Shown here: one piece after another, positions 25,366 through 35,929 of the stretch | How the letters are laid out: every line of letters starts with the position of its first letter | Position numbering within the stretch: position 1 is the stretch's first letter | Assembly: GCA_020845975.1 (NCBI GenBank) | Contig: JADLET010000039.1 | Coordinates: 1 to 37,558, forward strand | Direction of reading: 5' to 3' | Origin: Gammaproteobacteria bacterium | Lineage (GTDB): Bacteria; Pseudomonadota; Gammaproteobacteria; SZUA-140 | DNA: 37,558 nt | Notes under the pieces: model-generated | The model's database searches: none | What the model was told of the DNA's origin: nothing | What the model saw: only the letters and a program-made list of their open reading frames with translations | Translations under genes and position numbers: made by a program

Positions 25366-26727
25366 TCAGCCCCGGCCGAGCGCCCGCGCGCAGGTCTCCG
25401 CGTAACGCCGCAGATCATCGGGCGTCTTGGTCTCGGTGGCGCACACCAGCAGGGATTCGCCCAGCTCCGGATACTCGCGCTTCAGACTGTAACCGCCCAG
25501 GATGCCGCCATCCGCCATCCGCGCGAGCACCGCATCCACATCGGCGTCGAGCTGCAGCACGACTTCGTGGAAGAAGGGTCGGGCAAACAACGGGGTGACG
25601 CCCTTGATCGCGCACAGCGTGTCGCGCAGCTGGCGCGTGTTCGCATGCGAGGCGCTGGCGACACGCCGCAGGCCCTCGGCGCCCAGCAGCGACATATATA
25701 TAGTGGCCGCGGTGACCAGCAGGCCCTGGTTGGTGCAGATGTTCGAGGTCGCCTTGGAGCGGCGGATATGCTGCTCGCGCGCCTGCAGGGTCAGGGCAAA
25801 GCCGGGCTTGCCGTCGAGATCGACAGTGCGCCCGATGATACGGCCCGGCATCTGCCGCACATGCTCCGATTTGCTGCACATGAAACCGAAATACGGACCG
25901 CCCGAGGCGAGCGGCACGCCGAGTGGCTGGCCTTCGCCACAGGCAATGTCGGCGCCCTCCGCGCCCCAGGCGCCCGGCGGTTTAAGCAGGGCGAGCGACA
26001 TCGGATTGGTCAACGCGATGACCAGCGCGCCGTGCGAATGCGCCCAGTCGCACAAGGCATCCACCTCTTCCAGCACGCCGAAGAAATTCGGCTGCGGGAC
26101 CACCAGTGCGGCAAAGTCGCCGGGATTCGCCGGCAGCGCGGCAGGATCGATCGCGCCGCTGCGCGGATCGAAATCGAGCGTTTCGATGATGATGCCCTGG
26201 TTCGAGACGATGGTCTGCACCACGCGGCGGTAATCCGGATGCACCGTGCGCGGGATCAGCACGCGCTTCGAACGCGCGGAGCGATTCGCCCGCACCGCCA
26301 TCAACACCGCCTCGGCCAGCGCAGAGGCGCCGTCGTAGAGCGAGGCGTTGGAAACGTCCAGCGCGGTCAGCCCGGTCATCATGGTCTGGTATTCATACAG
26401 CAGTTGCAGCGTGCCCTGGCTCGCCTCCGCCTGGTAAGGCGTGTAGGCGGTGTAGAACTCGCCGCGCGCGGCGATCTCCCACACCGCGGCCGGGATATGG
26501 TGCTCATAGGCGCCGGCGCCGATGAAACACAGCGGCGCGCCGTTCGCGTCCGCGCGTTCGGCCAGCAGGCGCGCTGTCGCCATCTCATTCAGGCCGGGCG
26601 GAATCGCCGTGCTGTCGGGAGCGCGCAGCCCGGGCGGGATCTCGTCGAACAGGGCTTCGATGCCGCCGATGCCGATGGCCTCGAGCATCGCGGCGGTCTC
26701 GCTTTCCGTATGCGGAATGAATGGCAT
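25366..26727 (-). CDS. gcvPA: Glycine dehydrogenase (decarboxylating) subunit 1
   Basis: The N-terminal half of the split P-protein, 453 residues, with [20 protein letters not shown] at the start and a PLP-fold core ([52 protein letters not shown]). It lacks the PLP lysine, which is on GcvPB, as expected. AGGA lies 5 nt before the ATG. It follows gcvH by 95 bp, the longest gap in the operon, which holds two small hairpins. Confidence 0.96.
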   Translation of the reverse strand: MPFIPHTESETAAMLEAIGIGGIEALFDEIPPGLRAPDSTAIPPGLNEMATARLLAERADANGAPLCFIGAGAYEHHIPAAVWEIAARGEFYTAYTPYQAEASQGTLQLLYEYQTMMTGLTALDVSNASLYDGASALAEAVLMAVRANRSARSKRVLIPRTVHPDYRRVVQTIVSNQGIIIETLDFDPRSGAIDPAALPANPGDFAALVVPQPNFFGVLEEVDALCDWAHSHGALVIALTNPMSLALLKPPGAWGAEGADIACGEGQPLGVPLASGGPYFGFMCSKSEHVRQMPGRIIGRTVDLDGKPGFALTLQAREQHIRRSKATSNICTNQGLLVTAATIYMSLLGAEGLRRVASASHANTRQLRDTLCAIKGVTPLFARPFFHEVVLQLDADVDAVLARMADGGILGGYSLKREYPELGESLLVCATETKTPDDLRRYAETCARALGRG

Positions 26728-26760
26728 AGATATCCTGAGAAATGACTGTCGATGGGAACG

Positions 26761-26810
26761 CCGGGAAACCCGGGAGGTCCGGGGATCCGGCCGCGCTCAT
26801 GCACGGCCGG
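26761..26810 (-). other. Two small hairpins between gcvH and gcvPA
   Basis: CCGGG-AAA-CCCGG (26761-26773) and CCGGCCG (26787-26793)/CGGCCGG (26804-26810) form two stable stems in the 95-bp gap. No T tract is seen, so they look like mRNA processing or stability elements rather than terminators. Confidence 0.45.
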
Positions 26811-26822
26811 GCCGGAGAAGCG

Positions 26823-27215
26823 TTATTCTTCTTCCTCGGCAAGGACCGCGCTGTAGTCCTCGGCATCGAGCAGGTTCGCGCCGTCGGGGCTGTCGAGCTG
26901 GATGCGCATGATCCAGCCTTCGCCGTAGGGGTCCTTGTTGACCAGATCCGGATGGTCCGCCAGCAGCTCGTTTATCTCGACCACCTCGCCGGCGACCGGG
27001 CTGTAGACGTCGGAGGCCGCCTTGACGGACTCGACCACGGCGCACTCCTGCCCCGCGTTCACCGCGCTGCCGACCTCCGGCAACTCGACGAACACCATGT
27101 CGCCGAGCAGATCCTGGGCGTGATCGGTGATACCAACCTTGACCGTGCCATCGCCCTCATCCTCGACCCATTCGTGGGTCTTGGTGTATTTCAGTTCCGC
27201 AGGTATTTCACTCAT
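26823..27215 (-). CDS. gcvH: Glycine cleavage system H protein
   Basis: GcvH carries the lipoyl arm that shuttles the aminomethyl group among P, T and L proteins. From ATG 27215 the product has 130 residues, the usual length, with the family start YTKTHEWVE, the central [20 protein letters not shown] and the lipoylation site Lys65 in [14 protein letters not shown]. An ATG ten codons upstream is in frame but gives a tail that other H proteins lack. The C-terminus is acidic (LAEEEE). It lies 59 bp downstream of gcvT. Confidence 0.97.
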   Translation of the reverse strand: MSEIPAELKYTKTHEWVEDEGDGTVKVGITDHAQDLLGDMVFVELPEVGSAVNAGQECAVVESVKAASDVYSPVAGEVVEINELLADHPDLVNKDPYGEGWIMRIQLDSPDGANLLDAEDYSAVLAEEEE

Positions 27216-27274
27216 GAGACCAACCCCTAGTTTATTTGCTGCCACACAATCCAGAAACCTTTGTCCGTGTCCAC

Positions 27275-28366
27275 CTACACCTCATCGATGCAGCTCTTGC
27301 CGTGACGCACGAACGGCGGCGTCACCACTCGGGCGGGCAGGCGGCGGCCACGCACGTCGACCGCGCAATCACCCGCCGTATCGCCACTCACGCGGGCAAG
27401 CGCGACCGAGCATTGCAGGAATGGCGAAAAGCTGCCGCTGGTGATCTCGCCGACAAACCGATCCCCGGCATAGACCTGCTGGTGTCCGCGCAGTATCCCG
27501 CCTTCGCGCAACACCAGGCCGATCATCTTGCGCGGCGGTTGCGCGCGCTGCGCCTCGAGGGCGGCGCGCCCGATGAAATCGCGCTCCGGCGGATTCCAGG
27601 CCACGGTCCAGGCCAGGCCACACTCGAGCGGTGAAACCGTCTCGTCCATATCCGAACCGTAAAGTGCCATGCCGGCCTCCAGCCGCAGGGTATCGCGCGC
27701 GCCGAGGCCGATGGGCCTGACTCCGGCGGCATGCAGCGATTCCCAGAACGCGGGGGCCTGCGCGGCGGGCAGCAGGATTTCGTAGCCGTCCTCGCCCGTG
27801 TAGCCGGTGCGCGAAAAGAATACCGCACCGGCCTGGGCCGAGCGGAATGCCCCGAGACCCGCGACCACGGCGCGCGTGGCTTCGTCCTTCAGAACAGCGT
27901 GCACCTTGTCGCGCGCACGCGGCCCCTGCACGGCAATGAGGGCATAATCCTTGTGAGCATCCAGCGTCACGCCGAATGCAGAGGCATGATCCCTCAGCCA
28001 GGCCAGGTCCTTGTCGCGCGTGGCGGCGTTGGTGATCAGGCGATAACGCTGCTCATTGAGGCGATAGACAATCAGGTCATCGATCACGCCGCCGCGCTCG
28101 TTCAGCATGCACGTGTACAAGGCCTTGCCTGCATCCAGCCGCGCCGCGTCGTTGGCGAACATGTGCCGCAGGAAATCGAGCGTGCGTGCGCCGCTGACGT
28201 CGCTGACGGTCATGTGCGAGACATCGAACATGCCGGCATCGGTGCGCACCTGGCGGTGCTCCTCGAGCTGGGATCCGTAGTGCAGCGGCATGTCCCAGCC
28301 GGCGAAATCGACGATCTTAGCGCCGTGGCGCACGTGCTCATTATAAAGTGGCGTTCTGTGACCCAT
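27275..28366 (-). CDS. gcvT: Aminomethyltransferase (glycine cleavage T protein)
   Basis: GcvT transfers the methylene group from aminomethyl-lipoyl-GcvH to tetrahydrofolate and releases ammonia. The 363-residue length matches E. coli GcvT (364). Recognisable are [33 protein letters not shown] (Met/His family block), [18 protein letters not shown] with the catalytic Asp region, [14 protein letters not shown] and [20 protein letters not shown]. It is the first gene of gcvT-gcvH-gcvPA-tpx-gcvPB-dgkA. No gcvL (lipoamide dehydrogenase) is in the window. Confidence 0.97.
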   Translation of the reverse strand: MGHRTPLYNEHVRHGAKIVDFAGWDMPLHYGSQLEEHRQVRTDAGMFDVSHMTVSDVSGARTLDFLRHMFANDAARLDAGKALYTCMLNERGGVIDDLIVYRLNEQRYRLITNAATRDKDLAWLRDHASAFGVTLDAHKDYALIAVQGPRARDKVHAVLKDEATRAVVAGLGAFRSAQAGAVFFSRTGYTGEDGYEILLPAAQAPAFWESLHAAGVRPIGLGARDTLRLEAGMALYGSDMDETVSPLECGLAWTVAWNPPERDFIGRAALEAQRAQPPRKMIGLVLREGGILRGHQQVYAGDRFVGEITSGSFSPFLQCSVALARVSGDTAGDCAVDVRGRRLPARVVTPPFVRHGKSCIDEV

Positions 28367-28433
28367 GAATTTGGCTTCGCTTGATGGATGCCGCGCAACT
28401 CCAACCGTCCCGCGCGTGTTTTAAAGAGATCAT

Positions 28434-28461
28434 ACTATAACCGGACTGCCCGTTCCGACAA
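28434..28461 (-). promoter_or_regulatory. Candidate promoter of the gcv operon
   Basis: On the minus strand TTGTCG (28461-28456), a 16-nt spacer and TATAGT (28439-28434) form a sigma70-like promoter about 68 bp before the gcvT start. TATGAT overlaps just downstream. The leader between promoter and gene is too short for a tandem glycine riboswitch and has none of its core sequences. Confidence 0.5.
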
Positions 28462-28548
28462 AGCGCCCCCACGATCCGCAATAGCGCAAAACCCATGCGC
28501 CGCGCCACGGCCATGTCCGGATGTTTCAGGGGGAAACCCCTCTCCCCC

Positions 28549-28577
28549 CACGGGCAGGCGGATTGCGCCGGCCCGTG
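28549..28577 (-). terminator. Stem-loop behind fbp
   Basis: CACGGGC (28549-28555) and GCCCGTG (28571-28577) form a 7-bp stem with flanking C/G runs, 19 bp beyond the fbp stop. There is no T tract on the minus strand, so it may be a weak terminator or a 3'-end stabiliser. Confidence 0.4.
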
Positions 28578-28595
28578 AGGGAAACGGGGTGGATC

Positions 28596-29603
28596 TCAGG
28601 ACATTTCTTTATGGTAGGCGGCCACGCGCTCGACTTCCTGGCGGGAGCCGAGGACGACCGGGACACGCTGGTGCAGATCGCGCGGCTGGATATCCATGAT
28701 GCGCTCACGGCCAGTGGTGCTGACGCCGCCGGCCTGCTCAATGATGAAGGACATCGGGTTGGCCTCGTACATCAGGCGCAGGCGGCCTTCCTTGGTCGGA
28801 TCCTTGGTGTCCTTCGGGTACAGGAAGATACCGCCGCGGGTCAGGATGCGGTGCACTTCGGCGACCATGGAGGCGACCCAGCGCATGTTGAAATTCTCCT
28901 TGCGCGGCCCTTCCTTGCCGGCCAGGCACTCGTCGATGTAACGCGTGACCGGCGGCTCCCAGAAACGCTCGTTGGAGGCGTTGATGGCGAACTCACGCGT
29001 GCTTTCCGGGATGCGCATGTTGGTGTGCGTGAGGAGGAACTCGCCGACGTTGCGGTCGAGCGTGAAGCCATTGACGCCCTGACCGGTGGTCATCACCAGC
29101 ATCGTGGCGGGCCCGTACAGGGCGTAGCCGGCGCAGACCTGGCGGGTGCCGGGCTGGAGGAAGTCCTTCGCCGTCGGCTTGGTCACGCCCTCGGGACAGC
29201 GCAGGATCGAGAAGATCGTGCCGACCGAGATGTTGACGTCGATATTGGACGAGCCGTCGAGGGGGTCGAACACCAGCAGGTATTTACCGACCGGATAGCC
29301 GTCCGGGATTGGATAGACATCGTCCATCTCCTCCGAGGCCATGCCGGCGAGGTGGCCACCCCACTCGTTGCTCTTGATCATCATCATATTGGAGATGACA
29401 TCGAGCTTCTTCTGGGTCTCGCCCTGTACATTCTCCTTCTCGGCGCTGCCGAGAACACCGACCAGCGCCCCCTTGTTCACTGCGTTGGCAATCGCCTTGC
29501 ACGCCGTCAGGGTATCGTTGAGCACGGCGGTGAAATCGCCCGTGCCGCCCACCCGCCGCTGTTCCTGGGTGATGAATTGTGTAATTGTCTCGCCTAGTTG
29601 CAT
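28596..29603 (-). CDS. fbp: Fructose-1,6-bisphosphatase class I
   Basis: FBPase hydrolyses fructose 1,6-bisphosphate to fructose 6-phosphate, needed for both gluconeogenesis and regeneration of ribulose bisphosphate in the Calvin cycle. The 335-residue protein has the metal-binding and active-site block [20 protein letters not shown] (109-128), ASEEMDD (89-95), and the C-terminal substrate block [12 protein letters not shown]...[26 protein letters not shown] lies about 10 nt upstream of the start. It is divergent from rlmI and lies on the same strand as gcvT but with an intervening stem-loop and promoter. Confidence 0.97.
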   Translation of the reverse strand: MQLGETITQFITQEQRRVGGTGDFTAVLNDTLTACKAIANAVNKGALVGVLGSAEKENVQGETQKKLDVISNMMMIKSNEWGGHLAGMASEEMDDVYPIPDGYPVGKYLLVFDPLDGSSNIDVNISVGTIFSILRCPEGVTKPTAKDFLQPGTRQVCAGYALYGPATMLVMTTGQGVNGFTLDRNVGEFLLTHTNMRIPESTREFAINASNERFWEPPVTRYIDECLAGKEGPRKENFNMRWVASMVAEVHRILTRGGIFLYPKDTKDPTKEGRLRLMYEANPMSFIIEQAGGVSTTGRERIMDIQPRDLHQRVPVVLGSRQEVERVAAYHKEMS

Positions 29604-29763
29604 ATGCCATTACCCCTTACGCAGTGATTCGGTGCCGGTCCCGCCGGACAGCGGGGACCACACCGTGTTCCGGGACGGGAATCCGCGCCTGAAGAGCCGG
29701 ATATTATGCTAGTATTTGCCCGCAAAATAAACCGGACTGCCGACGGGACGTCGCTCATACCCC

Positions 29764-30963
29764 ATGACCAAGACCCTGCAGTTACGGAAAAACGAGGACC
29801 ACCGGTTGCGCGCCGGGCATCTGTGGGTGTACAGCAACGAGATCGACGTGGCTGTCACCCCGCTGACGGCCTTTGAGCCGGGCGAGACGGCCAGACTGCA
29901 GGATTACCGCGAGCGGCCCCTCGGCACCGTCTATGTCAATCCGCACTCCCTGATCTGCGCCAGGCTGCTCGACCGCGCGCCCGGCATCACGCCCGATACC
30001 GCCTGGTTCGCCGGCCGCATCGCCACCGCGGCGGCATTGCGCAAGCGCCTGTTCGCTCGACCGTTCTACCGCCTGGTCTACGGTGAAAGCGATGGCCTGC
30101 CGGGCCTGGTGATCGACCGCTATGACCAGGTCTTCACGGTACAGCTGACTACCGCCGGGATGGAGCGCTGCCGCGACACCATCCTGGATGCCCTGCGCCA
30201 GGTGATGGCCCCCGCAACAGTGGTGCTGCGCAACGACGCGCCCATCCGCACGCTCGAGGGACTGTCCCCCTACGTCGAGGCCCTGCCCGCCGCGCCGGAA
30301 CGGGTGGTGGTGGAGGAAAATGGTCTGACCTTCGAACTCGAGCCGCTCACCGGACAGAAGACCGGCTGGTTTTACGACCATCGAATGAACCGCGCGCGCC
30401 TGCCCGCCTACGTGAGCGGCCGGCGCGTGCTCGACGTGTTCAGCTACAGCGGGGCCTGGGGCATACAGGCAGCGGCCGGGGGCGCACGGCAGGTGGAGTG
30501 CATCGACGAATCGCGCCCCGCGCTCGATCTGCTGCTGCACAACGCGCGCCTCAACGGCGTCGCCGACCGCGTCGAGGCGCGTCACGGCGAGGCCTTCGCC
30601 CTGCTGAGGGCGCTGCACGAGGGCGGCGAGACCTTCGACGTGATCGTGCTCGACCCGCCCGCGTTCATCACACGGCGCAAGGACAAGACGGCGGGGATGC
30701 GTGCGTATCAGCGCCTCAACCAGCTCGCGATGCAGCTGCTCGGCGCGGACGGCATCCTGATCTCCGCCTCCTGCTCCTTCCATCTCGCGGCGGATGAACT
30801 GCGCGGCACGCTGCAACAGGCCGCGCTGCATGCCGACCGCACGCTGCAGATCCTTGAGCAGGGCCATCAGGGTCCGGACCATCCGGTCCACCCCGCGATC
30901 CCGGAAACAGCCTACCTGAAATGTTTCATCGCCCGCGTCCATCGCGGCGATGCCTCGGTCTGA
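29764..30963 (+). CDS. rlmI: 23S rRNA (cytosine(1962)-C(5))-methyltransferase
   Basis: RlmI methylates C1962 of 23S rRNA using SAM. The 399-residue protein has an N-terminal PUA domain (about 1-75, [20 protein letters not shown]), the family block [20 protein letters not shown], the linker motif [18 protein letters not shown] (193-210), SAM motif [13 protein letters not shown] (222-233) and the catalytic-loop motif VLDPPAFI (295-302). A second conserved Cys is in SASCSFHL. Length equals E. coli RlmI (396) closely. Its 3' end is 22 bp from the lgt start. Confidence 0.94.
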   Translation: MTKTLQLRKNEDHRLRAGHLWVYSNEIDVAVTPLTAFEPGETARLQDYRERPLGTVYVNPHSLICARLLDRAPGITPDTAWFAGRIATAAALRKRLFARPFYRLVYGESDGLPGLVIDRYDQVFTVQLTTAGMERCRDTILDALRQVMAPATVVLRNDAPIRTLEGLSPYVEALPAAPERVVVEENGLTFELEPLTGQKTGWFYDHRMNRARLPAYVSGRRVLDVFSYSGAWGIQAAAGGARQVECIDESRPALDLLLHNARLNGVADRVEARHGEAFALLRALHEGGETFDVIVLDPPAFITRRKDKTAGMRAYQRLNQLAMQLLGADGILISASCSFHLAADELRGTLQQAALHADRTLQILEQGHQGPDHPVHPAIPETAYLKCFIARVHRGDASV

Positions 30964-30985
30964 CACGGTTGTTATACTGGGCCCT

Positions 30986-31792
30986 GTGCTGACCTACCCC
31001 GACATCGATCCCGTGGCGGTGCATCTGGGCCCGCTCAAGGTCCACTGGTACGGCCTGATGTATCTGATCGGTTTCGCCGCCGCGTGGTGGCTGGGCCGGC
31101 GCCGCTTGCGGCTGTTTCCGGATCTCAACGCGCAGGATCTCTCCGACCTCATCTTCTACGCCGCGCTCGGCGTGATCCTGGGCGGACGCCTCGGCTATAT
31201 CCTGTTTTACGATTTCTCCGCCTATCTGGCCGAGCCGCTCAACATTTTGAAGATCTGGCAGGGCGGCATGTCCTTCCACGGCGGCCTGCTCGGCGTGATC
31301 ACCGCAATGGCGCTGTTCGCGCGCCGGCGCGGGCGGCGATTCTTCGAGATCGCCGACTTCACCGCCCCGCTGATCCCGATCGGCCTCGGCGCCGGCCGCC
31401 TTGGAAACTTCATCAACGGCGAATTGTGGGGGCGCGTAACAGGCGTGCCGTGGGCCATGGTGTTTCCCGATCCGCGCGCCGGCGGCCTGCCGCGCCATCC
31501 CTCACAGCTCTATGAGATGCTGCTCGAAGGTCTGCTGCTGTTCGTTGTCCTGTGGGTATATGCGCGCAAACCGCGTCCAACGATGGCGGTATCCGCCCTG
31601 TTCCTGCTCGGCTACAGCACGTTCCGTTTCCTGGTCGAATTCGCCCGCACCCCGGACGAACAGCTGGGGTTCATAGCCGGCGGCTGGCTTACCATGGGTC
31701 AGTTGCTCTGCCTGCCGATGCTCGCGGCCGGCGCCGTGCTGTGGTGGCTGGCGCACCGCAACAATTCCACACGCGAGGCGTCCATTCGATGA
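30986..31792 (+). CDS. lgt: Prolipoprotein diacylglyceryl transferase
   Basis: Lgt transfers diacylglycerol from phosphatidylglycerol to the lipobox Cys of prolipoproteins in the inner membrane. GTG 30986 is preferred because it gives the family N-terminus [20 protein letters not shown]; an ATG at 30950 inside rlmI would add 12 atypical residues. The 268-residue protein has about seven membrane segments, HGGLLG with His99 region, and the Lgt signature [16 protein letters not shown] (135-150) with the essential Arg, Asn and Glu. A -10-like TATACT lies just upstream. The stop overlaps the thyA start in ATGA. Confidence 0.95.
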   Translation: MLTYPDIDPVAVHLGPLKVHWYGLMYLIGFAAAWWLGRRRLRLFPDLNAQDLSDLIFYAALGVILGGRLGYILFYDFSAYLAEPLNILKIWQGGMSFHGGLLGVITAMALFARRRGRRFFEIADFTAPLIPIGLGAGRLGNFINGELWGRVTGVPWAMVFPDPRAGGLPRHPSQLYEMLLEGLLLFVVLWVYARKPRPTMAVSALFLLGYSTFRFLVEFARTPDEQLGFIAGGWLTMGQLLCLPMLAAGAVLWWLAHRNNSTREASIR

Positions 31793-32583
31793 AACAGTAT
31801 CTCGATCTGTTGCGCCATGTGCGCGACCACGGCGTGCGCAAGGAGGATCGCACCGGCACTGGCACGGTGAGCGTGTTCGGCTATCAGATGCGCTTCGATC
31901 TCGCCGCCGGTTTCCCTCTGGTCACCACCAAGAAGCTGCACCTGAAGAGCATCATTCACGAACTGCTGTGGTTTCTGCGCGGTGAAACCAACATTCGCTA
32001 TCTGACTGAGAACGGCGTGACGATCTGGAATGAATGGGCCGACGAGGACGGCGAGCTGGGGCCGGTATACGGCTCCCAATGGCGCCGCTGGCCGGCCCGC
32101 GATGGCGGACACATCGACCAGATCCGCTGGGTGACGGATGAGATCCGCAGCAACCCGGATTCGCGCCGCCTGATCGTCAGCGCCTGGAACGTGGCCGACA
32201 TCGTCCGCATGAAGCTGCCGCCGTGTCATGCCTTCTTCCAGTTCTACGTCGCCAATGGGCGCCTTTCCTGCCAGCTCTACCAGCGCAGCGCCGACATCTT
32301 CCTCGGCGTGCCGTTCAACATCGCCTCCTATGCCCTGCTGACACTGATGATGGCGCAGGTGACCGGTCTCAAGCCAGGCGAATTCATCCATACCCTGGGC
32401 GACGCGCATCTGTACCTGAACCATCTCGAGCAGGCGGAGACACAGCTCGCACGCACGCCCTACCCGGCTCCGACGATGCACCTCAACCCGGCGCGGACCT
32501 CTCTGTTCGATTTTGTGTTCGAGGATTTCAGCCTCACCGGATACCAGGCTCACGCGCACATCAAGGCGCCCGTGGCCATCTGA
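31789..32583 (+). CDS. thyA: Thymidylate synthase
   Basis: ThyA makes dTMP from dUMP with methylene-tetrahydrofolate, producing dihydrofolate. The 264-residue length and the catalytic Cys146 ([14 protein letters not shown]) equal those of E. coli Thy[16 protein letters not shown] near the N-terminus, [13 protein letters not shown], and the [18 protein letters not shown] and [11 protein letters not shown] blocks are all intact. It overlaps lgt by 4 bp and is followed 2 bp later by folA, which regenerates its folate product. Confidence 0.98.
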   Translation: MKQYLDLLRHVRDHGVRKEDRTGTGTVSVFGYQMRFDLAAGFPLVTTKKLHLKSIIHELLWFLRGETNIRYLTENGVTIWNEWADEDGELGPVYGSQWRRWPARDGGHIDQIRWVTDEIRSNPDSRRLIVSAWNVADIVRMKLPPCHAFFQFYVANGRLSCQLYQRSADIFLGVPFNIASYALLTLMMAQVTGLKPGEFIHTLGDAHLYLNHLEQAETQLARTPYPAPTMHLNPARTSLFDFVFEDFSLTGYQAHAHIKAPVAI

Positions 32584-32585
32584 TC

Positions 32586-33104
32586 ATGATCGTTTCTCTG
32601 GTCGTCGCGATGGGGCGCAATCATGTGATCGGGCGCGATAATGCGCTGCCCTGGCGCCTGCCCGCCGATCTCAAATACTTCCGCGCGGTGACGATGGGCA
32701 AGCCGGTGGTGATGGGGCGCAAGACGCATGAGTCGATCGGGCGACCGTTGCCGGGACGTGACAATATCGTGATCAGCCACGATCCGGGGTTCCGCGCGGA
32801 CGGCTGCATCGTGCTGCCCTCACTCGAGGCCGCCTATGAACATTGCCGCGACAGGGACGAGGTGATGGTGATCGGCGGCGCATCCATCTACCGACAGGCG
32901 CTGGCGCATACGCAACGGATATATCTGACAGAGATCGGCGCGGAATTCGCCGGAGATACCGTCTTCCCTCCGCTGGACACGGCCACCTGGCGTGAGGTCC
33001 GGCGCGAGGACCACCCCGTCGATGCGAACAATCACTACCCGTACAGCTTCATCGTGCTCGAACGGAAAACGGCGGGCACAGAGGACCGTACGCGCAATCA
33101 GTAG
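32586..33104 (+). CDS. folA: Dihydrofolate reductase
   Basis: FolA reduces the dihydrofolate made by ThyA back to tetrahydrofolate with NADPH. The 172-residue protein shows MGRNHVIGRDNALPWRLPAD with the active-site Trp and Asp28, VVMGRKTHESIGRPLPGRDN and VMVIGGASIYRQAL. Start is 2 bp beyond the thyA stop. The 3' end overlaps the convergent ZapG-like gene by 7 bp; the C-terminal KTAGTEDRTRNQ is slightly longer than usual. Confidence 0.97.
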   Translation: MIVSLVVAMGRNHVIGRDNALPWRLPADLKYFRAVTMGKPVVMGRKTHESIGRPLPGRDNIVISHDPGFRADGCIVLPSLEAAYEHCRDRDEVMVIGGASIYRQALAHTQRIYLTEIGAEFAGDTVFPPLDTATWREVRREDHPVDANNHYPYSFIVLERKTAGTEDRTRNQ

Positions 33105-33586
33105 CGCGGGTCTTCCTTGACGTAATCGCTGGCCTCGTCCTCGGAAGAGGATTCCCGGTACCAGCCCTTGGTGTGTGTGGCAGGCGCCAGGCGCGACGAG
33201 ACGAGCTTTTCCTCCGGCAGGGGCAGCTGTGACAAGACCAGCGTGCGCTGCGCCGGGGTGGCCGGGGCCGATTCGTCCTGACCCGCCTCGCTGACAGTGA
33301 TCGCCTTGATGCTGGGCTCCCGCCCGCTGCACAGCTCCTGTGCATCCTGCATCAGCTGCCGATGGAGGGCGGCATGGTTCGCCGACAGCGCATTGACGAG
33401 GTCGGCGGTGGAAGCGAAATGCGCGACAACCCGATCACGGTAACGCGCCAGCTCATCACGCGTATCCCGCAGCTCGCGGTCGGCCTTTCTGGATTCCCGC
33501 CCCACCTGACCGCCGCCCCAGCCAAGCAGGAAACCACCCGCAAGACCCAGCAGCAGAACCGGGATCAACCATTCCCACGCGATCAC
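33098..33586 (-). CDS. YhcB/ZapG-like (DUF1043) membrane protein
   Basis: The 162-residue protein has an N-terminal membrane segment (about 6-24, WLIPVLLLGLAGGFLLGWGG), a coiled-coil region (about 30-85, heavy in Arg/Glu/Asp: RELRDTRDELARYRDRVVAH) and a poorly conserved C-terminal tail. The sequence FASTADLVNALSANHAALHR (from about residue 57) corresponds to the conserved DUF1043 block of E. coli YhcB, now ZapG, which is tied to envelope growth and division. It is about 30 residues longer than E. coli ZapG. It converges with folA and diverges from pgl. Confidence 0.8.
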   Translation of the reverse strand: MIAWEWLIPVLLLGLAGGFLLGWGGGQVGRESRKADRELRDTRDELARYRDRVVAHFASTADLVNALSANHAALHRQLMQDAQELCSGREPSIKAITVSEAGQDESAPATPAQRTLVLSQLPLPEEKLVSSRLAPATHTKGWYRESSSEDEASDYVKEDPRY

Positions 33587-33771
33587 TTCCCGTCCCCTCC
33601 GGTAAATTCATGCACCTTACGAAACCTGCCGCTAGCTTAGGCTGCGCCCGGCACAGGGTCAAGCGCGCCCGACCGAGTAAATTCCCCGTCATCTCGCGGA
33701 CTTGTCGATTCGAGCAGACTTTCCTCACAGGGGAAAGCCTGTTACTTTTAAACGCATACTCAGGAGGAAGC

Positions 33772-34521
33772 ATGGACGGCGACCGGCGTCTGCATATCCA
33801 CACCGATCCCGCCGCGCTGGCGCATGCCGTGGCAACACGCTTCGCGGAGCTTGCGCGCGCGGCCCAGGAAGACCATCGGGGTTTTCATGTCGCGCTCGCC
33901 GGCGGTTCCACGCCACGACTGCTGTACCGGACACTCGCCAGCGAATTCCGCGACCGCGTGGACTGGGGCGCGACGCATGTCTACTTCGGCGATGAGCGCT
34001 GCGTCGCCCCCGATCACCCTGACAGCAACTACGGCATGGCGAGCGAGGCCCTGCTGGGGCAGGTCGCGCTGCCGCCGTCGCAGGTCCATCGAATTGAGGC
34101 CGAAGATCCTGATCCCCGGACTGCGGCGCGGCGCTATGCGGAGCTCCTGCACCGCCACCTGCCGCACGCGCACGGGGAGACCGGCGGGCGCTTCGACCTG
34201 GTGCTGCTCGGTCTCGGGCCGGACGGCCATATCGCCTCGCTGTTTCCGGACACGGCCATTCTCGACGAACGCCAGGCCTGGGCAGCGGCGGTGCACGTCG
34301 ACAAACTGCATGCCTGGCGTATCAGCCTGACCTATCCCGTGATCGACGCAGCGCGCCATGTCGCCCTGCTCGTGGCCGGCGACGGCAAAGCGGACATCGT
34401 CCGGGACGTGCTCGGCAGAACGGAAGCGGCCGCCCGCTATCCGGCCGCGCGTCTGCAGCCCCGCGGCGAACTCGAGTGGTTTGTCGACCACGCCGCCGCC
34501 CGTCTGTTGCCGGGTGTATGA
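33772..34521 (+). CDS. pgl: 6-phosphogluconolactonase
   Basis: Pgl hydrolyses 6-phosphogluconolactone in the oxidative pentose phosphate route. The 249-residue protein is the DevB/SOL type with VALAGGSTPRLLYRTLA, VYFGDERCVAPDHPDSNYGM and LLGLGPDGHIASLFPDT. ATG 33772 follows AGGAGGAAG (33762-33770) at ideal spacing. glk begins 1 bp beyond its stop, so the two form a glucose-utilisation operon, but zwf is not in the window. Confidence 0.95.
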   Translation: MDGDRRLHIHTDPAALAHAVATRFAELARAAQEDHRGFHVALAGGSTPRLLYRTLASEFRDRVDWGATHVYFGDERCVAPDHPDSNYGMASEALLGQVALPPSQVHRIEAEDPDPRTAARRYAELLHRHLPHAHGETGGRFDLVLLGLGPDGHIASLFPDTAILDERQAWAAAVHVDKLHAWRISLTYPVIDAARHVALLVAGDGKADIVRDVLGRTEAAARYPAARLQPRGELEWFVDHAAARLLPGV

Positions 34522-34522
34522 C

Positions 34523-35527
34523 ATGAAGCTGCTCGCAGCCGATATCGGCGGCACGAAGACGCTGCTCGCGCTGGCGGAATGCACCGGCGACGGGATCCGC
34601 CTGATACGGGAGCACCGCTACGACAGCGGGGCGTATCCCGCTTTCGAGGACCTGCTCGCGGATTTCCTCGCGCGGATCGAACCCGCCCGGCGTGAGATCC
34701 AGCGGGCATGTTTCGCGGTCGCCGGACCGGTGATCACGGCCAGTGGCAGCGAGATGGCGCGCGTCACCAACCTGAGCTGGCGTCTCGACAACCGCCGCCT
34801 CGCCGCCGATTTCGCTCTGCCAGCAGTGCGCCTGATCAACGATTTTCAGGCCGTGGGATACGGTATCGAGCGGCTCGGCGAAAGCGACCTCGTGATACTG
34901 CAGCCGGGCCGGCCGCGTGACGCGGCGCCGCGCGCCGTGCTGGGCGCCGGCACCGGCCTCGGCACGGCGCTGCTCGCCTGGGACGGCGCACGCTATCGGG
35001 TGCTGCCCACAGAAGGTGGACACATCGACTTCGCGCCGAACGGCGCGGTTCAGCTCGACCTGCTCGCCTGGCTGGCGCAGCGCTATGATCACGTCTCCAT
35101 CGAACGCCTGCTGTCGGGACCGGGTCTGGTCGCAATCCACGAATATCTGTGCGCGCGACACCCGGATCGGGTCGATGCGGACCTCGCGCAGCGCATGCAA
35201 CAACAGGACGCCGCCGCGGCCGTGGCCGGGCACGCGATGACTCACAGCGAATCGCTCGCGGGGGAAGCGCTGGAGCTGTTCGTCTCCATCTACGGCGCGC
35301 ATGCCGGCAATCTCGCCCTGCTCACACTGCCCTACGGTGGCCTCTACATCGCCGGCGGGATCGCCCCGCGCATTCTCCAGCGCATGGCCGACGGTCGCTT
35401 CATGACCGCCTTCAATCATAAGGGACGCATGTCGCATCTTACAGCGGAAATACCCGTCTCGGTCGTGATAAATCCTAAGGTCGGTCTGCTGGGCGCGGCG
35501 GGCTTCGCAGCGCACGTGGCCACCTGA
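34523..35527 (+). CDS. glk: Glucokinase
   Basis: Glk phosphorylates glucose with ATP. The 334-residue protein is the proteobacterial Glk type, not ROK: LLAADIGGTKTLLAL (ATP phosphate 1 motif), VRLINDFQAVGYGI with catalytic Asp, VLGAGTGLGTALLAWDG, PTEGGHIDFAPNGAVQLDL and LYIAGGIAPRI. E. coli Glk has 321 residues. Separated from pgl by one base and convergent with the next gene (14-bp gap). In an autotroph it might serve glycogen turnover; that is inference. Confidence 0.94.
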   Translation: MKLLAADIGGTKTLLALAECTGDGIRLIREHRYDSGAYPAFEDLLADFLARIEPARREIQRACFAVAGPVITASGSEMARVTNLSWRLDNRRLAADFALPAVRLINDFQAVGYGIERLGESDLVILQPGRPRDAAPRAVLGAGTGLGTALLAWDGARYRVLPTEGGHIDFAPNGAVQLDLLAWLAQRYDHVSIERLLSGPGLVAIHEYLCARHPDRVDADLAQRMQQQDAAAAVAGHAMTHSESLAGEALELFVSIYGAHAGNLALLTLPYGGLYIAGGIAPRILQRMADGRFMTAFNHKGRMSHLTAEIPVSVVINPKVGLLGAAGFAAHVAT

Positions 35528-35541
35528 GGCAGCGCACTGTT

Positions 35542-35904
35542 TCAACGTACACCCGTCTTGCCAAGCGCGGCGACCGCCGCGCGCTCGATCGCCTCCAGGG
35601 CGGGCCCCATCAGCAAGCCGGCATGGATATGGTAGATGCGCTGTTCGCAGCACACATCTTCGTGCAGCGCCCTGCCCGCGACGCGGAAACCGGTCCAGGC
35701 GATCAAGGGCAGATGATCGAGCCGGCTGTCGACGCAAACCCAGGCCTCGCGCTCAAGGATACATTCGAGCAGGCGCAGATCCGGCGCCTGCAGGCGCAAT
35801 GGTTCACCCATGCGCAGTTGGGCCAGGCGCACGGTATTGAAACAACTTGCAGGCAAGGCGCGCGGAAGGATGCGCAGCGGCGTGAACTCATCGATGATCG
35901 ACAT
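35542..35904 (-). CDS. Small protein of unknown function downstream of the purC remnant
   Basis: I do not recognise this 120-residue product. It has no signal peptide or membrane segment. The first 60 residues are rich in Leu/Arg (RILPRALPASCFNTVRLAQL) and may form a small mixed fold; the C-terminus has IYHIHAGLLMGPALEAIERA. ATG 35904 is chosen because GGAGG lies 9 nt upstream, 16 bp beyond the stop of the purC remnant, suggesting that the gene was once in an operon with purC. A longer frame extending to 36051 runs antiparallel in frame with the remnant and is not credible. Confidence 0.6.
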   Translation of the reverse strand: MSIIDEFTPLRILPRALPASCFNTVRLAQLRMGEPLRLQAPDLRLLECILEREAWVCVDSRLDHLPLIAWTGFRVAGRALHEDVCCEQRIYHIHAGLLMGPALEAIERAAVAALGKTGVR

Positions 35905-35929
35905 CGGCAAGGGCCTCCCTACCGCGTGC

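Noticed and set aside
28367-28595. Glycine riboswitch upstream of gcvT
   Set aside because: No conserved glycine-aptamer core is seen, and the likely promoter leaves only about 60 nt of leader.
28439-29742. Shared 11-mer ACCGGACTGCC upstream of gcvT and rlmI as a common regulatory site
   Set aside because: One copy falls in a promoter spacer, the positions differ relative to the genes, and one shared 11-mer is within chance for a window of this size.
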